DNA from: Parapristionchus giblindavisi
Taxonomy: Eukaryota; Nematoda; Chromadorea; Rhabditida; Diplogasteridae
DNA length: 64,000 nt
NCBI GenBank assembly: GCA_943737045.1
Contig: CALSFV010000253.1
Location: 1 to 64,000 of the forward strand
Reading direction: 5' to 3'
The position numbers and the translations under genes are program-made. This document shows, piece after piece, positions 13,101 through 23,200 of this stretch. The stretch's first letter is position 1. The number at the start of each line of letters is the position of its first letter. The notes below the pieces were generated by a model. It did not search any database and had not been told where the DNA came from. It saw only the letters and a program-made list of their open reading frames with translations.

Positions 13101-16100
13101 AACGCCAATGTATTCAGACGCCGATCGCGAGCCCCGAGATTGCTCCTCAACCTCTCCCCTTGATGAATAGGGTTCAGATTGATTCAGATCATGATGAAAC
13201 CAATGAAGTTCAAGAACAGAATGATCTGAATCATGAGAATCAACTCAGAAATGAGGTGCTGGATCACGAGGTCATCCACGATCCTTCCTTCGATTCTCAG
13301 AATGGAGATCATAGACCAGAAGGAGCCTCAGAACCTCCATCAATGAGTGCTAGCAGAGAAGGACTACCGATCCTTGCAGTTAGTTTTATTCCAAAAGAAA
13401 AGATGTAGAGAATGTTATAAGTTTAGCCCATAATTGTTACCCTGAACGAACCTCAAAGATATAAGTTAGTATGTTAGTATCAAAAGGAAGAAGAAGATCA
13501 GAAAATACAAGAGAATATGATTACAGAGAACAACCAGAAGAGCGAGCGTTGAGCACTCGTACACTCCTGTGCGTGATGTACAATGCCGATTGTGCCACTA
13601 CGTGGGTCACCTCACATCATCTTGTGATCAATATTCCGAGATTCATGAACGCGCCTTGATGATCTACAATCTGGTAAACAACAATAACATCTGCATCAAT
13701 TGTATCAGAGTTCGTGGACGTTTTCACAATGATGAAGAATGTAATAGAAATATATGTACTTTTTGTTATAAAGTACGCCCAGATGCTCGCTCTCGTTATC
13801 ACCCGCGTTGGGCGTGCTCAGAAAACACGACCCTGTCTAGCTCTTCCCGCGAAGAGATCCGTAAGCTCCACCGTCAAAATCCAGATGGTTACTTTGACAA
13901 CTTGTAAGTAACAGAGAGTAGTAGTAGCACTCAACATCATATCTCAGATTCTCTCTATTGTTATTCATTTCTCTCTTATAAGGTTGTCATCTTCATACTC
14001 AACCCCATCTCATTTGTTGTATTTTCTTCAGACTTACCTCCCTTTCGTTGTTTCGTCTTCAAACACCCTTTATTTTTTGACCTCAGACTTGAATCATACT
14101 TTTGATTACTTTGAATCATATTTTGATACTTGTCAACCTTGTGTTGTTGTTGTCCACATTTTTTACCGTACTCAGAACGAACTCATAAAGTTCTTGTTAA
14201 TTTTCCATATAATACACTTCAAAAGTGGGGAGTGTAGCGAAATCGCTACTCTAATTCATATTTATATCAAATATTCTCAAAATAGCAAAATAAAGAACAA
14301 AAAAGGAAAGAACAAAAGTCAGAAGAATCATACTGTAGAATTTGAATTGCCTCCAAAAATGGTCTCATACAGAAGATAGCATACGGTATTCAGTTTCCGG
14401 CTCTGGAGTTCAAATCTCTAATGTCAGCACTTTATCTCTGCTGAATCGCTGCTCGTCGTCTCCGTATATTTTATTACTTCACTCATTTATTTGTGTTGTT
14501 AACTAAGTTATCGCATTAGGTCTTTTCCGTTGTTTTATTACCCTGTTGGCTATACTCCTTACAAGTTTAATTACCCAAGTTTGAGGTGATACTCATCTCT
14601 CCCTCGATTGGTTCGTCTACTCGTATTTCTCACACATATCAACTCAGAAGGCACTAGTCAGAGATCAGAACGGAGGTACTCAGAACGGAAGGACACGTTT
14701 CCCCTCGTACCGGTACTTTCCTTTTCTCTTGTCTTGTTTCTTGATTGTGCAGAGAAGTTAAATGAGTAATAACTATTTTGAGTCATAAACAATATATTTA
14801 TTTCCACTTGTGATATTGTTACTTTACATCATAAGGGAATAATAAGTGTGTAATTAGTGGTTCTCCGTTCTCTTCGTTCTCAGACTAAGCGATTATCACA
14901 AAGATCAGACGTGAAATCGTTTATACGGGAATCAATATCAGATATGTCTTTCGATTCGTGCGATGAATCTCTATCATTCTATCCGAACAGTCTTATTACG
15001 AAAAAACTCGTGGGTCTCCATCTTTAACCTACGCAGATTCCAGAATGTCAATCCCAGCATGGCTATGAACTCCTCCTCTGAAGGATTCACTCGTGCCATT
15101 GCTCCTCGTACGGCCAGCACGTTCTCGTTGAGATGGGGACGAATAAAACTTAAATGAAGGAAGATTACTCTTTGATCTTTGATCTTTAGTTTCAATTTTA
15201 AACAGAGAAGAATAATATGTAATATGGAGACAGTTTATATGATTGAACTCTCACTTCTACATTCATTCATGTATTGCATGTTTTTTCATTACATGTTTAC
15301 ATTGTTTATGTTTCATTACAATTACATGTTTCCCATTTGTGGCCAATAAATTAATATTAATAGGGAAATGATCGCACTTGACGACTTCATCGAGGTTAGA
15401 TTGATTGGGAAGATCGGAGAAGAACGCCTCGACGTTGTCGATGTTGATGTAGTGGGTGTACCCAGTGACACTACTTAAAATATAATAGTATAACTCAGGA
15501 CCGAACCAATTTTACAATCGCTCTGGCAATGCTCTCGCGCAGGCAATGAAAGAGCATCGCCAGAGCGGAAAGTTTCAAGTTAGCTCGGGATAGGCCTTTA
15601 AACGAGTGCGATTTAGCGTTTTCCTCCAGACCGAAATTGACAGCTACGAATCAGGGATGTGTCGAGCTCTCTCAATTTACAAAATATGTTTCGGTACTCA
15701 CACGCGCGGCTGATCGGCGAACACCTTATTCGCCCTGTACGAAGAATCCAATATGCAGAAATACATGAGGAAATTCTTGATGAGAAGCACCTGAAATTTG
15801 ATTATTTATGCTATGATAGCTCCATTTATAATAGTAATATTTCATTACTCGATTAATCAAAAGTTTTAACAATTTAAACCTTTTAAAGATAAAGAAAAAA
15901 TGGAATAATGATGATGATAATGACAATCACTAATGTGATAAACTTTTTTTAAAGTTCCTAGAATTTCGCGTACTATTTAGAACCAAAAAAGGTGCAGAAA
16001 GCGATATGAAATGGCATTAAAAAATAATTTATATTAAATAATTTTAAAAACATGTATTGATCACCTTATCCGATGGCTCTAGTCCTCGGAATTCTTCAAA

Positions 16101-17458
16101 AGCCGTCGTAGCAAAGTCGAACAAAGCCGAGACCACAATGCGATTTGATTGATTCGCCACCGTATACGTTGAGAGAATGAATGGCTAAACAAACTAATTT
16201 GACCATTTCTTTGGGTTCGAAGTGTGGCTGTTATTTAATAGTAAGCCCAAATTATTGGCCGAACTTTTTAAATTACACTAAAAGTGCGGAGAAGCTCACC
16301 ACATCTTCACGTGCAAGGGAGAACGGACTGATCGGATCCGTTCTAGCACTGATCTCGCCTGTTCTTCGGATTGCACAGAGTAGTCTGCAAAGTGAAGTCC
16401 ACTCTAATCAAACTCGAGAGATCAAAGATCAAAGATCAAAGATCGCTTACTCGTAAGCACGGGCGATTCTACCTATCACAGGTCGATTACTGCTTGATCG
16501 CATGACGACGAAGGCTGGGACGTTCTTCGAGGTACTGAAAATCGTTTGTTGTTGATAGTGCTCTCGAGGTAAAATTACGTAACGTATACAAAATTTTATA
16601 CAGACTTGTGATGTTGACGAAATATAAATTTTAAATCCTCTATTTTTGTAAATAGGAAACTGAATTTAACCTGGGAGTGTTCGACGAAACGATAAAACTA
16701 CTCTGCTGATTCTGATCTCGAGAAATTAACGGAGGGTTTTCAATATCTTCGCTGGTAGAAGGCAGATTGATTCTTTGCGATTCGGGTAATACGGACTTGT
16801 TCGAAATATGAAAATCAATGAGTAAAGTGCCTTTTGTGCTTGAAAATTTACTTGAAACTCCAAAATCCGAACCGATTGTTGTGTGGATATCATGCTCGCC
16901 TGACTCCCTTCGAGAAGCGACCGAAATCGATCACAACGACAGCCTTTACATGATAGACCGGCTTCTAGAATTATGAAGTTAAAAGAACAGTCAAATGGCA
17001 TACGGAGACTACAATTTAGTCTATTTAACAACATTAGTATACGCAAAATGAATAAATAAATAGTGTGTGAAATGAAAAGATTATCAATTATTTTTTTAAA
17101 GGGAGAGTGACCTCTCTCAACGTTCTCTTCAACGATCTACACTCTTTCGTTGTTAGAGAACAGAAAGGTTAACCTCGATCAATCTCACATCCGCCAGTGC
17201 CATTGCGACATGTGTACTTCTTCTCAGTCTGCCTTACTCGTCTGTATAACCATTATATTAAAAAATTAAATAATCTTTAAGGAAGCGATGTTCAGAAACG
17301 TATTCTTTTTGAAATTACTCATTCAAACATTAGAAAAGCTCAGAAATTTTCTGAAAAATTAAATAAGTTACATACTGATAGAATATCGTACACGCTCGGC
17401 ACACATCAATTCCCATGTGGGACGATCGTGATGGGGAACCGCATACCAGGCAGGTTAG
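7118..17458 (-). CDS. nuclear hormone receptor (supplementary NHR), exons 2 onward
   Basis: Twelve exons join in consistent phase on the minus strand: 17376-17458, 17174-17241, 16852-16964, 16671-16795, 16451-16534, 16300-16384, 16065-16184, 15702-15790, 15326-15470, 15000-15183, 8251-8405 and 7118-7213 (TAA), about 448 residues. The first three encode the DNA-binding domain: finger 1 is C-X2-C-X13-C-X2-C ('CLVCG...VCRACTIFYQ'), finger 2 ends 'SCKGCRCDRF'. The ligand-binding domain includes 'MYFCILDSSYRANKVF', 'NPSEEEFIAMLGLTFWN' and 'ISERYRKNILHELHDLY', with an acidic C-terminal helix 'LLDVITDENVVYQ'. These are typical of the expanded nematode NHR family that regulates transcription in the nucleus. 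The P-box 'CRACTIFYQ' is non-canonical. The initiating exon is upstream of 17458 and was not identified. The 15183 acceptor is the weakest junction. Intron 10 (8406-14999) carries an antisense retroelement. Confidence 0.93.
7214..8250. repeat. hairpin repeats in NHR intron 11
   Basis: This 1-kb intron contains pieces of the dispersed hairpin family (AAGCTAAT...CTCTCCGCTCTGG type) around 7420-7700, with an unrelated purine-rich hairpin at about 7980-8090. The 196-codon plus-strand ORF at 7251-7841 lies wholly inside the intron, resembles nothing I know and overlaps repeats, so I do not call it a gene. Confidence 0.6.
8590..8832. repeat. two nested copies of the CTCTCCGCTCTGG hairpin family
   Basis: Inside NHR intron 10, downstream of the LTR element on the minus strand. 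Arms near 8597-8690 and 8713-8826 contain CCCAAGCTAATTTGAA, CTCTCCGCTCTGGT and the complementary TCAGGGCGGAGAAT...AGCT. Confidence 0.65.
9016..9708 (+). repeat. 5' LTR (693 bp)
   Basis: Starts TGTAGCGAAATCGCTAC, which is itself a perfect small hairpin, and ends TTTATA. It matches 14233-14925 over its full length. An AATAAA lies near 9076. Confidence 0.95.
9709..9726 (+). promoter_or_regulatory. primer-binding site, complementary to tRNA-Gly 3' end
   Basis: Immediately after the 5' LTR the sequence is TGGTGCATCGGCCGGGAA. It is the reverse complement of TTCCCGGCCGATGCA plus CCA, the 3' end I know for eukaryotic tRNA-Gly (GCC type). Position and an 18-nt match make this a confident primer-binding site. 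Confidence 0.9.
9927..9998 (+). tRNA. tRNA-Ala(UGC)-like sequence, copy 1
   Basis: A 72-nt cloverleaf-like sequence. The 7-bp acceptor stem is fully paired and includes G3:U70, the alanine identity pair, with discriminator A73. The D arm is intact (TAGCTCAGTGGTAGAGC), the anticodon loop is CTTGCAA (UGC) and the T loop is TTCGAGT. The anticodon stem has two mismatches of five and the T stem two of five, so it may be a degraded or captured tRNA. It lies inside the retroelement leader. Confidence 0.6.
10265..10336 (+). tRNA. tRNA-Ala(UGC)-like sequence, copy 2
   Basis: Identical to the copy at 9927-9998 through the 305-bp leader duplication. It ends 24 bases before the integrase ATG, which makes an independent tRNA gene less likely than a structured RNA element of the transposon, though RNA polymerase III A- and B-box-like sequences are present. 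Confidence 0.6.
10361..11920 (+). CDS. BEL/Pao integrase
   Basis: A 519-codon ORF starting at ATGATG just after the leader duplication (the frame stays open upstream but only through tRNA-like sequence). An N-terminal zinc-binding segment has H-X4-H ('HNALLHSG') and C-X2-C ('CIRC'). The DDE core follows: D in 'HVGMDYIGPI', D in 'MSDQATTFKASD' and E in 'PWKGGLYERLVRC'. The C-terminal part has the 'LWNMGLITKV...RPQNLLVPLE' module typical of BEL/Pao polyproteins, then an acidic and basic tail. It is the pol C-terminus standing alone as the first gene of the element, without RT or RNase H ahead of it. Catalytic residues are present and the frame is uninterrupted, so the protein could be functional. 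Confidence 0.92.
   Translation: MMSKKLSEGTRRRLASLGIIAETPTTETATALLLRQFQEVNLSDYGDFVKRSVVSPDKKGIWRLQNSRVDNKNLPREFVHPIFIPTKSDKSLVRLIVIDTHNALLHSGPDVVMNQLKQSLFIPKARQIISSLLKKCIRCKKIDGLPYRYSEPVPLPDKRLVPSRPFTHVGMDYIGPIQSTNENKNYVLLITCLSTRCSHLEVIPSLNPSDFINGFRRFTSRRGIPSSIMSDQATTFKASDQILRSLMKEDEVEEHIRGKGIEWSFTTAHSPWKGGLYERLVRCFKSAMYKSIGKKKLTTDELQTFTCEAESVMNSRPLTHVTTSDIRDYSSPCIRPIDFLMPEVVIGCPIEIERLEEYRGDTEYVPPDEVNMSRERAISIMKKTIDTSEKFWRIWKEGYLSTLRDNHLHISPLHSKRTTPVRPTTGELVLIVDENQSVPRHLWNMGLITKVEGNQITLRSQKGRMIQRPQNLLVPLELNTIEEEEEQVEGTDQVQPVRRSARLHNKQIQSLAGHGVQSA
11921..12413 (+). other. spacer between integrase and Gag with A24-G5 tract
   Basis: AT-rich spacer holding a run of about 24 A residues followed by GGGGGAGGAAG (12341-12374). 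This could be an internal polypurine tract or the poly(A) relic of a captured cDNA. It ends with a good splice acceptor TTTTCATAATTACAG at 12399-12413, 12 bases before the Gag ATG, suggesting that Gag is made from a spliced mRNA. Confidence 0.7.
12426..13907 (+). CDS. Gag-like protein of the retroelement, four exons, 394 aa
   Basis: Exons 12426-12773, 12819-13013, 13118-13378 and 13527-13907 join with three phase-0 GT-AG introns (45, 104 and 148 bp) into one 394-codon frame ending in TAA. The N-terminal half is acidic with a heptad-like, probably coiled-coil stretch ('MEDLESRIRMLLDNQTQKIN'). The middle is low-complexity, Gln/Glu/Asn-rich. The C-terminus has a cysteine/histidine module: a C-X2-C-X4-H-X4-C knuckle ('CRLCHYVGH...'), then C-X2-C-X7-H-X4-C and a further C-X2-C...H. 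This arrangement is that of BEL/Pao Gag. Reading through any of the first three exons without splicing hits a stop, so splicing is required for the full protein. Gag should bind and package the element RNA. Exon joins are my inference from phase and splice consensus. Confidence 0.8.
14221..14232 (+). promoter_or_regulatory. polypurine tract of the retroelement
   Basis: The nearly all-purine AAAAGTGGGGAG directly abuts the TG of the 3' LTR, the expected site for plus-strand priming. Confidence 0.8.
14233..14925 (+). repeat. 3' LTR (693 bp)
   Basis: Same length and, by eye, same sequence as 9016-9708. It is followed by the CGGGA target duplication. The NHR donor site of exon 10 (14999) lies only about 70 bp beyond. 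Confidence 0.95.
15495..15606. repeat. hairpin-family copy in NHR intron 8
   Basis: Arms carry CGCTCTGGCAATGCTCTCGC and the complementary AGAGCATCGCCAGAGCGG; the flank includes TTAGCTCGGGATAGGCCTTT. It belongs to the dispersed hairpin family. Confidence 0.7.
17098..17178. repeat. half copy of a second foldback family
   Basis: AAAGGGAGAGTGACCTCTCTCAA...TTTCGTTGTTAGAGAAC matches the left arm and loop of the complete palindrome at 42727-42842. It extends into NHR intron 2 and stops at the exon edge. Confidence 0.65.
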
Positions 17459-18726
17459 CTGAGGTATAGTTTAGTTATCATCGCGCTTAGATCAGATTCA
17501 AGGAACACTTCTAGCTTTTACTCTTCGCAATGGCAATACTCTCTCGTAGATGAAGAAAACGAGAGAGTATGGTCAGAGCTTATAGATTTAAATTCGTTTG
17601 GGGTTTCGCTTCAAAGATAGCAGATGTGAAAGAGAGCATAGCCATTTCACGGCCTCTTCACAGTACAAGACTGTTTCGAGTTTCAAGAATCAATATTAAA
17701 CGTGTGAAATTTAAAGAGTTCGCTCAACTGTTGCTATCGTTTCACCCTAAGGATAGTTAATATTTAGCTAATAAATGAAAAATAAGCAGTGAACCTTCTT
17801 CTTGCATTTAGTGGACTGGGCGCACATGAGTGAATCACACGGGCAATATGGTAGAGAGGCTGCCAATCAATCGAAATTGAGAGTGTCTCAAAGCACACGC
17901 ACTCGCTATAAGACACACACACAGTTTGTGAGCGTGTGTGTGAGCCTCTGATTTCACTGTACTCTCTCATTTTCTCACTATCTCTCTCTCTCTCCGCTCT
18001 TACTCATCATTCTCTCTATCATTTCTCTCTCACACACTTGCCTCTTGATCTGTTGCTTATTTTCGTGTCACATGCAAAGTTTCACGAATGCCAATCAGCA
18101 ACAGTGGTTAGGAATAGCCATACGGGAGTTAAACTAAAGAATTTTTGAAATTTCAAAATTTTGACCTTTTAATATTTTGACCTTGCACGAAGACTTGCGC
18201 CCTGGACAACTATTGTCCCAATAATTTCGAATCCCCGAATGCTTACTGTGTTTAGTCACAAAATTTTCATTGAAATACATTTTATACGGACAATGGGGGC
18301 ATCCAACTCCAGGAGTAAAAGCCATTGAGGGATTGCTTAAGAGGTGTCCGCACGCGTCTTCACTTAGAGAGGAATTTATTCGCGTCTCAGATTGATCGGT
18401 AGCCTGCGATCGGAATTCTTATTTTTAAATTTTAAAGATACTTCTCGTTATTCAAAGTACACGAATTACTGCTAGGCTAGTTATAATTATTACATTGGAA
18501 CCTATCTATAGGCGAGCCTCAAACTCATCAAAGTTTCAGACTGAATTTAGTTTGAGGCTTTCCTTTTTTTAATAATAATAATATTTATCATTTCTTACAG
18601 AGAGATTGCTAATCGGACAAACAATTAGATCAAGCAGCTCGAAACAGCCGGAATCGGTTCCAATTTAGAAACTATTGAGTTTAAATTTATGTAAATGTTG
18701 TAAATATTAATTTTAATGAATAATGA
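17459..18726. other. region between the NHR gene and secreted-protein gene A
   Basis: It should contain the first exon(s) and promoter of the NHR gene, which I could not identify. It holds a hairpin-family copy at about 17505-17600, AC/TC low-complexity sequence at about 17880-18030, and from about 18260 a stretch that recurs at about 33770-33960 downstream of the paralogous gene B, so the duplication includes 3' flanks. Confidence 0.6.
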
Positions 18727-19900
18727 TTACGTCTTAAGTTCCTCGTCACCGCACACTTGAAACGACTGCATTCTTCCGTATACAATTTCAGTGTTGTGTT
18801 CTAGCAGTTTCGTCGAATTTGAGACTGCAATGAATTAAGTGAAAAACCATGCGATACAAGCAAAAAATAATAACAAATCATAATTCCGTTTTGGAACTTT
18901 TTTCTACGGCTACTATGTGTATATTGGTGTTACTCTTTCTAAGATAACGTTTAGAAAAATGTTCGTACAAAAGGGTTTTCAGTATAACGAACATTTTTCA
19001 AGGGTTTTCGGGCTGACAATGAGAAATTCTCCATCGCAGTCTCGCTTCTGCAATACAATTCAAATAATTAAAATATTTATTTCCCAACTTTCCCGTGATC
19101 GCCATGGAAAATATTGATTGATCGAGATGTTGGAACGGGGCAAACAATTAGGGACATACCCGGAAGAAAGTGATACATTTGTGTAGTATCAGTGATTTGA
19201 TTCGTGTAAGGTAACGTGGAATGCGCTTGCACCGACCATCTCCGATAGGAATTGTTCCGTTCACACCTAAATTGCGAATCGTAATCTCTTTTCCACAGTC
19301 CCAATGGATATATGTATGTGGCGGTGGATGTTTTACACAACGGAAACTAGGGTTGCCGTTGCGTAAGCGTTATCGAATTTACCGGGTCTTGTTCCCCTCT
19401 CTTGCCACTCTCTCTTGATATTTCCCGCAAGAGAGAAGAGAGACTGCCAAAGACAGCGTAATCACCGCTAAATTAGCTGGAATTATGCTCTCTCTCGCCC
19501 CTCCATTTCCTGCATCTCCTGTTCCTGCAACCCTAACGGAAAGCATCTCTCTACACCAAAAGTCAAAAAAGTACTCCAAAAGTCCAGGGTCCTCAAAAAG
19601 AGGCGGGGCCAGGGCGAAATAGATGAAAGAGCAGTCGTGATAACCTTTGTAATCCCTTTGTGTGAAGAGTTTGATAGTATTTTTTGCCTTTTCAGTCAAA
19701 GAATCGACGAGCGTTGAAGAAGAAGAAGAAGAAGAAGGTGAGCCGAGAAGAAGGGCCATAACGATCATCGCAGAAACGAAGGCTAAATCAACTATATTGA
19801 TGCTTTAAATGATAATAAATATGTAATTATTTGTTTAAAAATTCATGCGGAATAATAAAAAAAAATCGTTACATTTAACAAACCCACAGTGAAAATGCAT
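18727..19900 (-). CDS. small secreted protein, paralogue A, 5 exons, 146 aa
   Basis: Exons 19888-19900, 19645-19791, 19160-19287, 18993-19047 and 18727-18824 join in consistent phase to 441 nt ending in TAA. The predicted N-terminus is hydrophobic ('LAFVSAMIVMALLLGS'), a likely signal peptide, followed by a serine run and 'LFTQRDYK'. The rest contains four cysteines (in 'GDGRCKRIPRYL', 'LHKCITFF', 'KRDCDGE' and 'QVCGDEEL'), enough for two disulfides. The family is unknown to me. Support comes from conservation with paralogue B (34063-36675): exons 3, 4 and 5 have identical lengths (128, 55 and 98 nt), the same phases and largely conserved reading frames. The exon 3 acceptor (GGAAAAG) is weak. 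The first exon of 13 nt is inferred from phase and a conserved ATG. Confidence 0.75.
19340..19545. repeat. TAGGGTTGC-ended repeat, uninterrupted copy in gene A intron 2
   Basis: Ends CTAGGGTTGCCGT and CTGCAACCCTAA are inverted repeats. The interior (CTTCCCGCAAGAG then AGAGACTGCC) is the empty version of the site that the LINE at 51371-55465 occupies elsewhere. Confidence 0.75.
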
Positions 19901-20246
19901 TGGTCGGAGTCGAGAGGACTCAATAGTGAAATGAGAGAATACAGGATGAGAGAAAATCAGGATGATTGAAGTGAACTTAATTGATTTATTGAAATTAATT
20001 GAAACTTAATTGAAATTGATTTTTAGATTTAATATCCATTTTATGCTAAATCTCAACAAAATCAAATTATACTTCATACATAACACACTAATTACATCAT
20101 CAATTGTTCTATTCAAAACTAGCGTGGAATTTCGTGCTATTTTTTTCGAAAAATTTCCTGCTTCAAGCAGATGGATTCTGAGGACACCTTTCAACTTATG
20201 AGTCTCGTACACACTACTAGTTGAGTAACTGTTAATATATGGTATA
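19901..20246. other. spacer upstream of secreted-protein gene A
   Basis: AT-rich sequence between the gene A start and the minisatellite; probably the gene A promoter. Parts (ATCATCCTG, CTCATTTCACTATTGA) resemble the region upstream of gene B. No other feature was seen. Confidence 0.5.
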
Positions 20247-23200
20247 TCATTCCCTCTCTCTTCCCTCATTCCCTCTCTCTTCCCTCATTCCCTCTCTCTT
20301 CCCTAATTCCCTCTCTCTTCCCTCATTCCCTCTCTCTTTCCTCATTCCCTCTCTCTTCCCTCATTCCCTCTCTCTTCCCTCATTCCCTCTCTCTTCCCTC
20401 ATTCCCTCTCTCTTCCCTCATTCCCTCTCTCTTCCCTCATTCCCTCTCTCTTCCCTCATTCCCTCTCTCTTCCCTCATTCCCTCTCTCTTCCCTCATTCC
20501 CTCTCTCTTCCCTCATTCCCTCTCTCTTTCCTCATTCCCTCTCTCTTCCCTCATTCCCTCTCTCTTTCCTCATTCCCTCTCTCTTCCCTCATTCCCTCTC
20601 TCTTCCCTCATTCCCTCTCTCTTCCCTCATTCCCTCTCTCTTCCCTCATTCCCTCTCTCTTTCCTCATTCCCTCTCTCTTCCCTCATTCCCTCTCTCTTC
20701 CCTCATTCCCTCTCTCTTCCCTCATTCCCTCTCTCTTCCCTCATTCCCTCTCTCTTCCCTCATTCCCTCTCTCTTCCCTCATTCCCTCTCTCTTCCCTCA
20801 TTCCCTCTCTCTTCCCTCATTCCCTCTCTCTTCCCTCATTCCCTCTCTCTTCCCTCATTCCCCCTCTCTTCCCTCATTCCCTCTCTCTTCCCTCATTCCC
20901 TCTCTCTTCCATCATTCCCTCTCTCTTCCCTCATTCCCTCTCTCTTCCCTCATTCCCCCTCTCTTCCCTCATTCCCTCTCTCTTCCCTCATTCCCTCTCT
21001 CTTCCCTCATTCCCTCTCTCTTCCCTCATTCCCTCTCTCTTCCCTCATTCCCCCTCTCTTCCCTCATTCCCTCTCTCTTCCCTCATTCCCTCTCTCTTCC
21101 CTCATTCCCTCTCTCTTCCCTCATTCCCTCTCTCTTCCCTCATTCCCCCTCTCTTCCCTCATTCCCTCTCTCTTCCCTCATTCCCTCTCTCTTCCCTCAT
21201 TCCCTCTCTCTTCCCTCATTCCCTCTCTCTTCCCTCATTCCCTCTCTCTTCCCTCATTCCCTCTCTCTTCCCTCATTCCCTCTCTCTTCCCTCATTCCCT
21301 CTCTCTTCCCGCATTCCCTCTCTCTTCCCTCATTCCCTCTCTCTTCCCTCATTCCCTCTCTCTTCCCTCATTCCCTCTCTCTTCCCTCATTCCCTCTCTC
21401 TTCCCTCATTCCCTCTCTCCTCCCTCATTCCCTCTCTCTTCCCTTATTCCCTCTCTCTTCCCTCATTCCCTCTCTCTTCCCGCATTCCCTCTCTCTTCCC
21501 TCATTCCCTCTCTCTTCCCTCATTCCCTCTCTCTTCCCTCATTCCCTCTCTCTTCCCTCATTCCCTCTCTCCTCCCTCATTCCCTCTCTCTTCCCTTATT
21601 CCCTCTCTCTTCCCTTATTCCCTCTCTCTCTTCCCTCTTTCCCTGTCTCTTCCCTCATTCCCTCTCTCTTCCCTCATTCCCTCTCTCTTCCCTCATTCCC
21701 TCTCTCTTCCCTCATTCCCTCTCTCTTCCCTCATTCCCTCTCTCTTCCCTCATTCCCTCTCTCTTCCCGCATTCCCTCTCTCTTCCATCATTCCCACTCT
21801 CTTCCCTCATTCCCTCTCTCTTCCCTCATTCCCTCTCTCTTCCCTCATTCCCTCTCTCTTCCCTCATTCCCTCTCTCTTCCCTCATTGCCACTCTCTTCC
21901 CTCATTCCCTCTCTCTTCCCTCATTCCCTCTCTCTTCCCTCATTCCCCCTCTCTTCCCTCATTCCCTCTCTCTTCCCTCATTCCCTCTCTCTTCCCTCAT
22001 TCCCTCTCTCTTCCCTCATTCCCTCTCTCTTCCCTCATTCCCTCTCTCTTCCCTCATTCCCTCTCTCTTCCCGCATTCCCTCTCTCTTCCCTCATTCCCT
22101 CTCTCTTCCCTCATTCCCTCTCTCTTCCCTCATTCCCTCTCTCTTCCCTCATTCCCTCTCTCTTCCCTCATTCCCTCTCTCCTCCCTCATTCCCTCTCTC
22201 CTCACTCATTCCCTCTCTCTTCCCTTATTCCCTCTCTCTTCCCTCATTCCCTCTCTCTTCCCTCATTCCCTCTCTCTTCCCTCATTCCCTCTCTCTTCCC
22301 TCATTCCCTCTCTCTTCCCTCATTCCCCCTCTCTTCCCTCATTCCCTCTCTCTTCCCTCATTCCCTCTCTCTTCCCTCATTCCCTCTCTCTTCCCTCATT
22401 CCCTCTCTCTTCCCTCATTCCCCCTCTCTTCCCTCATTCCCTCTCTCTTCCCTCATTCCCTCTCTCTTCCCTCATTCCCTCTCTCTTCCCTCATTCCCTC
22501 TCTCTTCCCTCATTGCCACTCTCTTCCCTCATTCCCTCTCTCTTTCCTCATTCCCTCTCTCTTCCCTCATTCCCCCTCTCTTCCCTCATTCCCTCTCTCT
22601 TCCCTCATTCCCTCTCTCTTCCCTCATTCCCTCTCTCTCCCCTCATTCCCTCTCTCTTCCCTCATTCCCTCTCTCTTCCCTCATTCCCTCTCTCTTCCCT
22701 CATTCCCTCTCTCTTCCCTCATTCCCTCTCTCTTCCCTCATTCCCTCTCTCTTCCCTCATTCCCTCTCTCTTCCCTCATTCCCTCTCTCTTTCCTCATTC
22801 CCTCTCTCCTCCCTCATTCCCTCTCTCCTCCCTCATTCCCTCTCTCTTCCCTTATTCCCTCTCTCTTCCCTCATTCCCTCTCTCTTCCCTCATTCCCTCT
22901 CTCTTCCCTCATTCCCTCTCTCCTCCCTCATTCCCTCTCTCTTCCCTCATTCCCCCTCTCTTCCCTCATTCCCTCTCTCTTCCCTCATTCCCTCTCTCTT
23001 CCCTCATTCCCTCTCTCTTCCCTCATTCCCTCTCTCTTCCCTCATTCCCCCTCTCTTCCCTCATTCCCTCTCTCTTCCCTCATTCCCTCTCTCTTCCCTC
23101 ATTCCCTCTCTCTTCCCTCATTCCCTCTCTCTTCCCTCATTGCCACTCTCTTCCCTCATTCCCTCTCTCTTTCCTCATTCCCTCTCTCTTCCCTCATTCC

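Larger units (their letters stand above)
9011..14930 (+). mobile_element. BEL/Pao-type LTR retroelement with rearranged interior, antisense in an NHR intron
   Basis: The element itself is 9016-14925 (5,910 bp), flanked by the 5-bp target-site duplication CGGGA at 9011-9015 and 14926-14930. Both LTRs are 693 bp and look identical by eye, implying a recent insertion. The interior starts with a tRNA-Gly primer-binding site and ends with a purine tract (about 14221-14232). It contains, in order, a duplicated 305-bp leader block with a tRNA-Ala-like sequence, an integrase ORF, an A24-G5 tract, and a spliced Gag-like gene. I find no protease, reverse transcriptase or RNase H. Canonical BEL/Pao order is Gag-PR-RT-RH-IN, so the order here is inverted and the enzyme core is missing. 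It is probably non-autonomous and relies on enzymes from a related element. Confidence 0.92.

Noticed and set aside
18134..18325. Possible zinc-finger exon ('CPHCPYKMYF')
   Set aside because: The same PYKMY peptide arises at 33273-33485, 36146-36568 and 49120-49392 from a dispersed ATTTTATACGGACAAT repeat on the minus strand.
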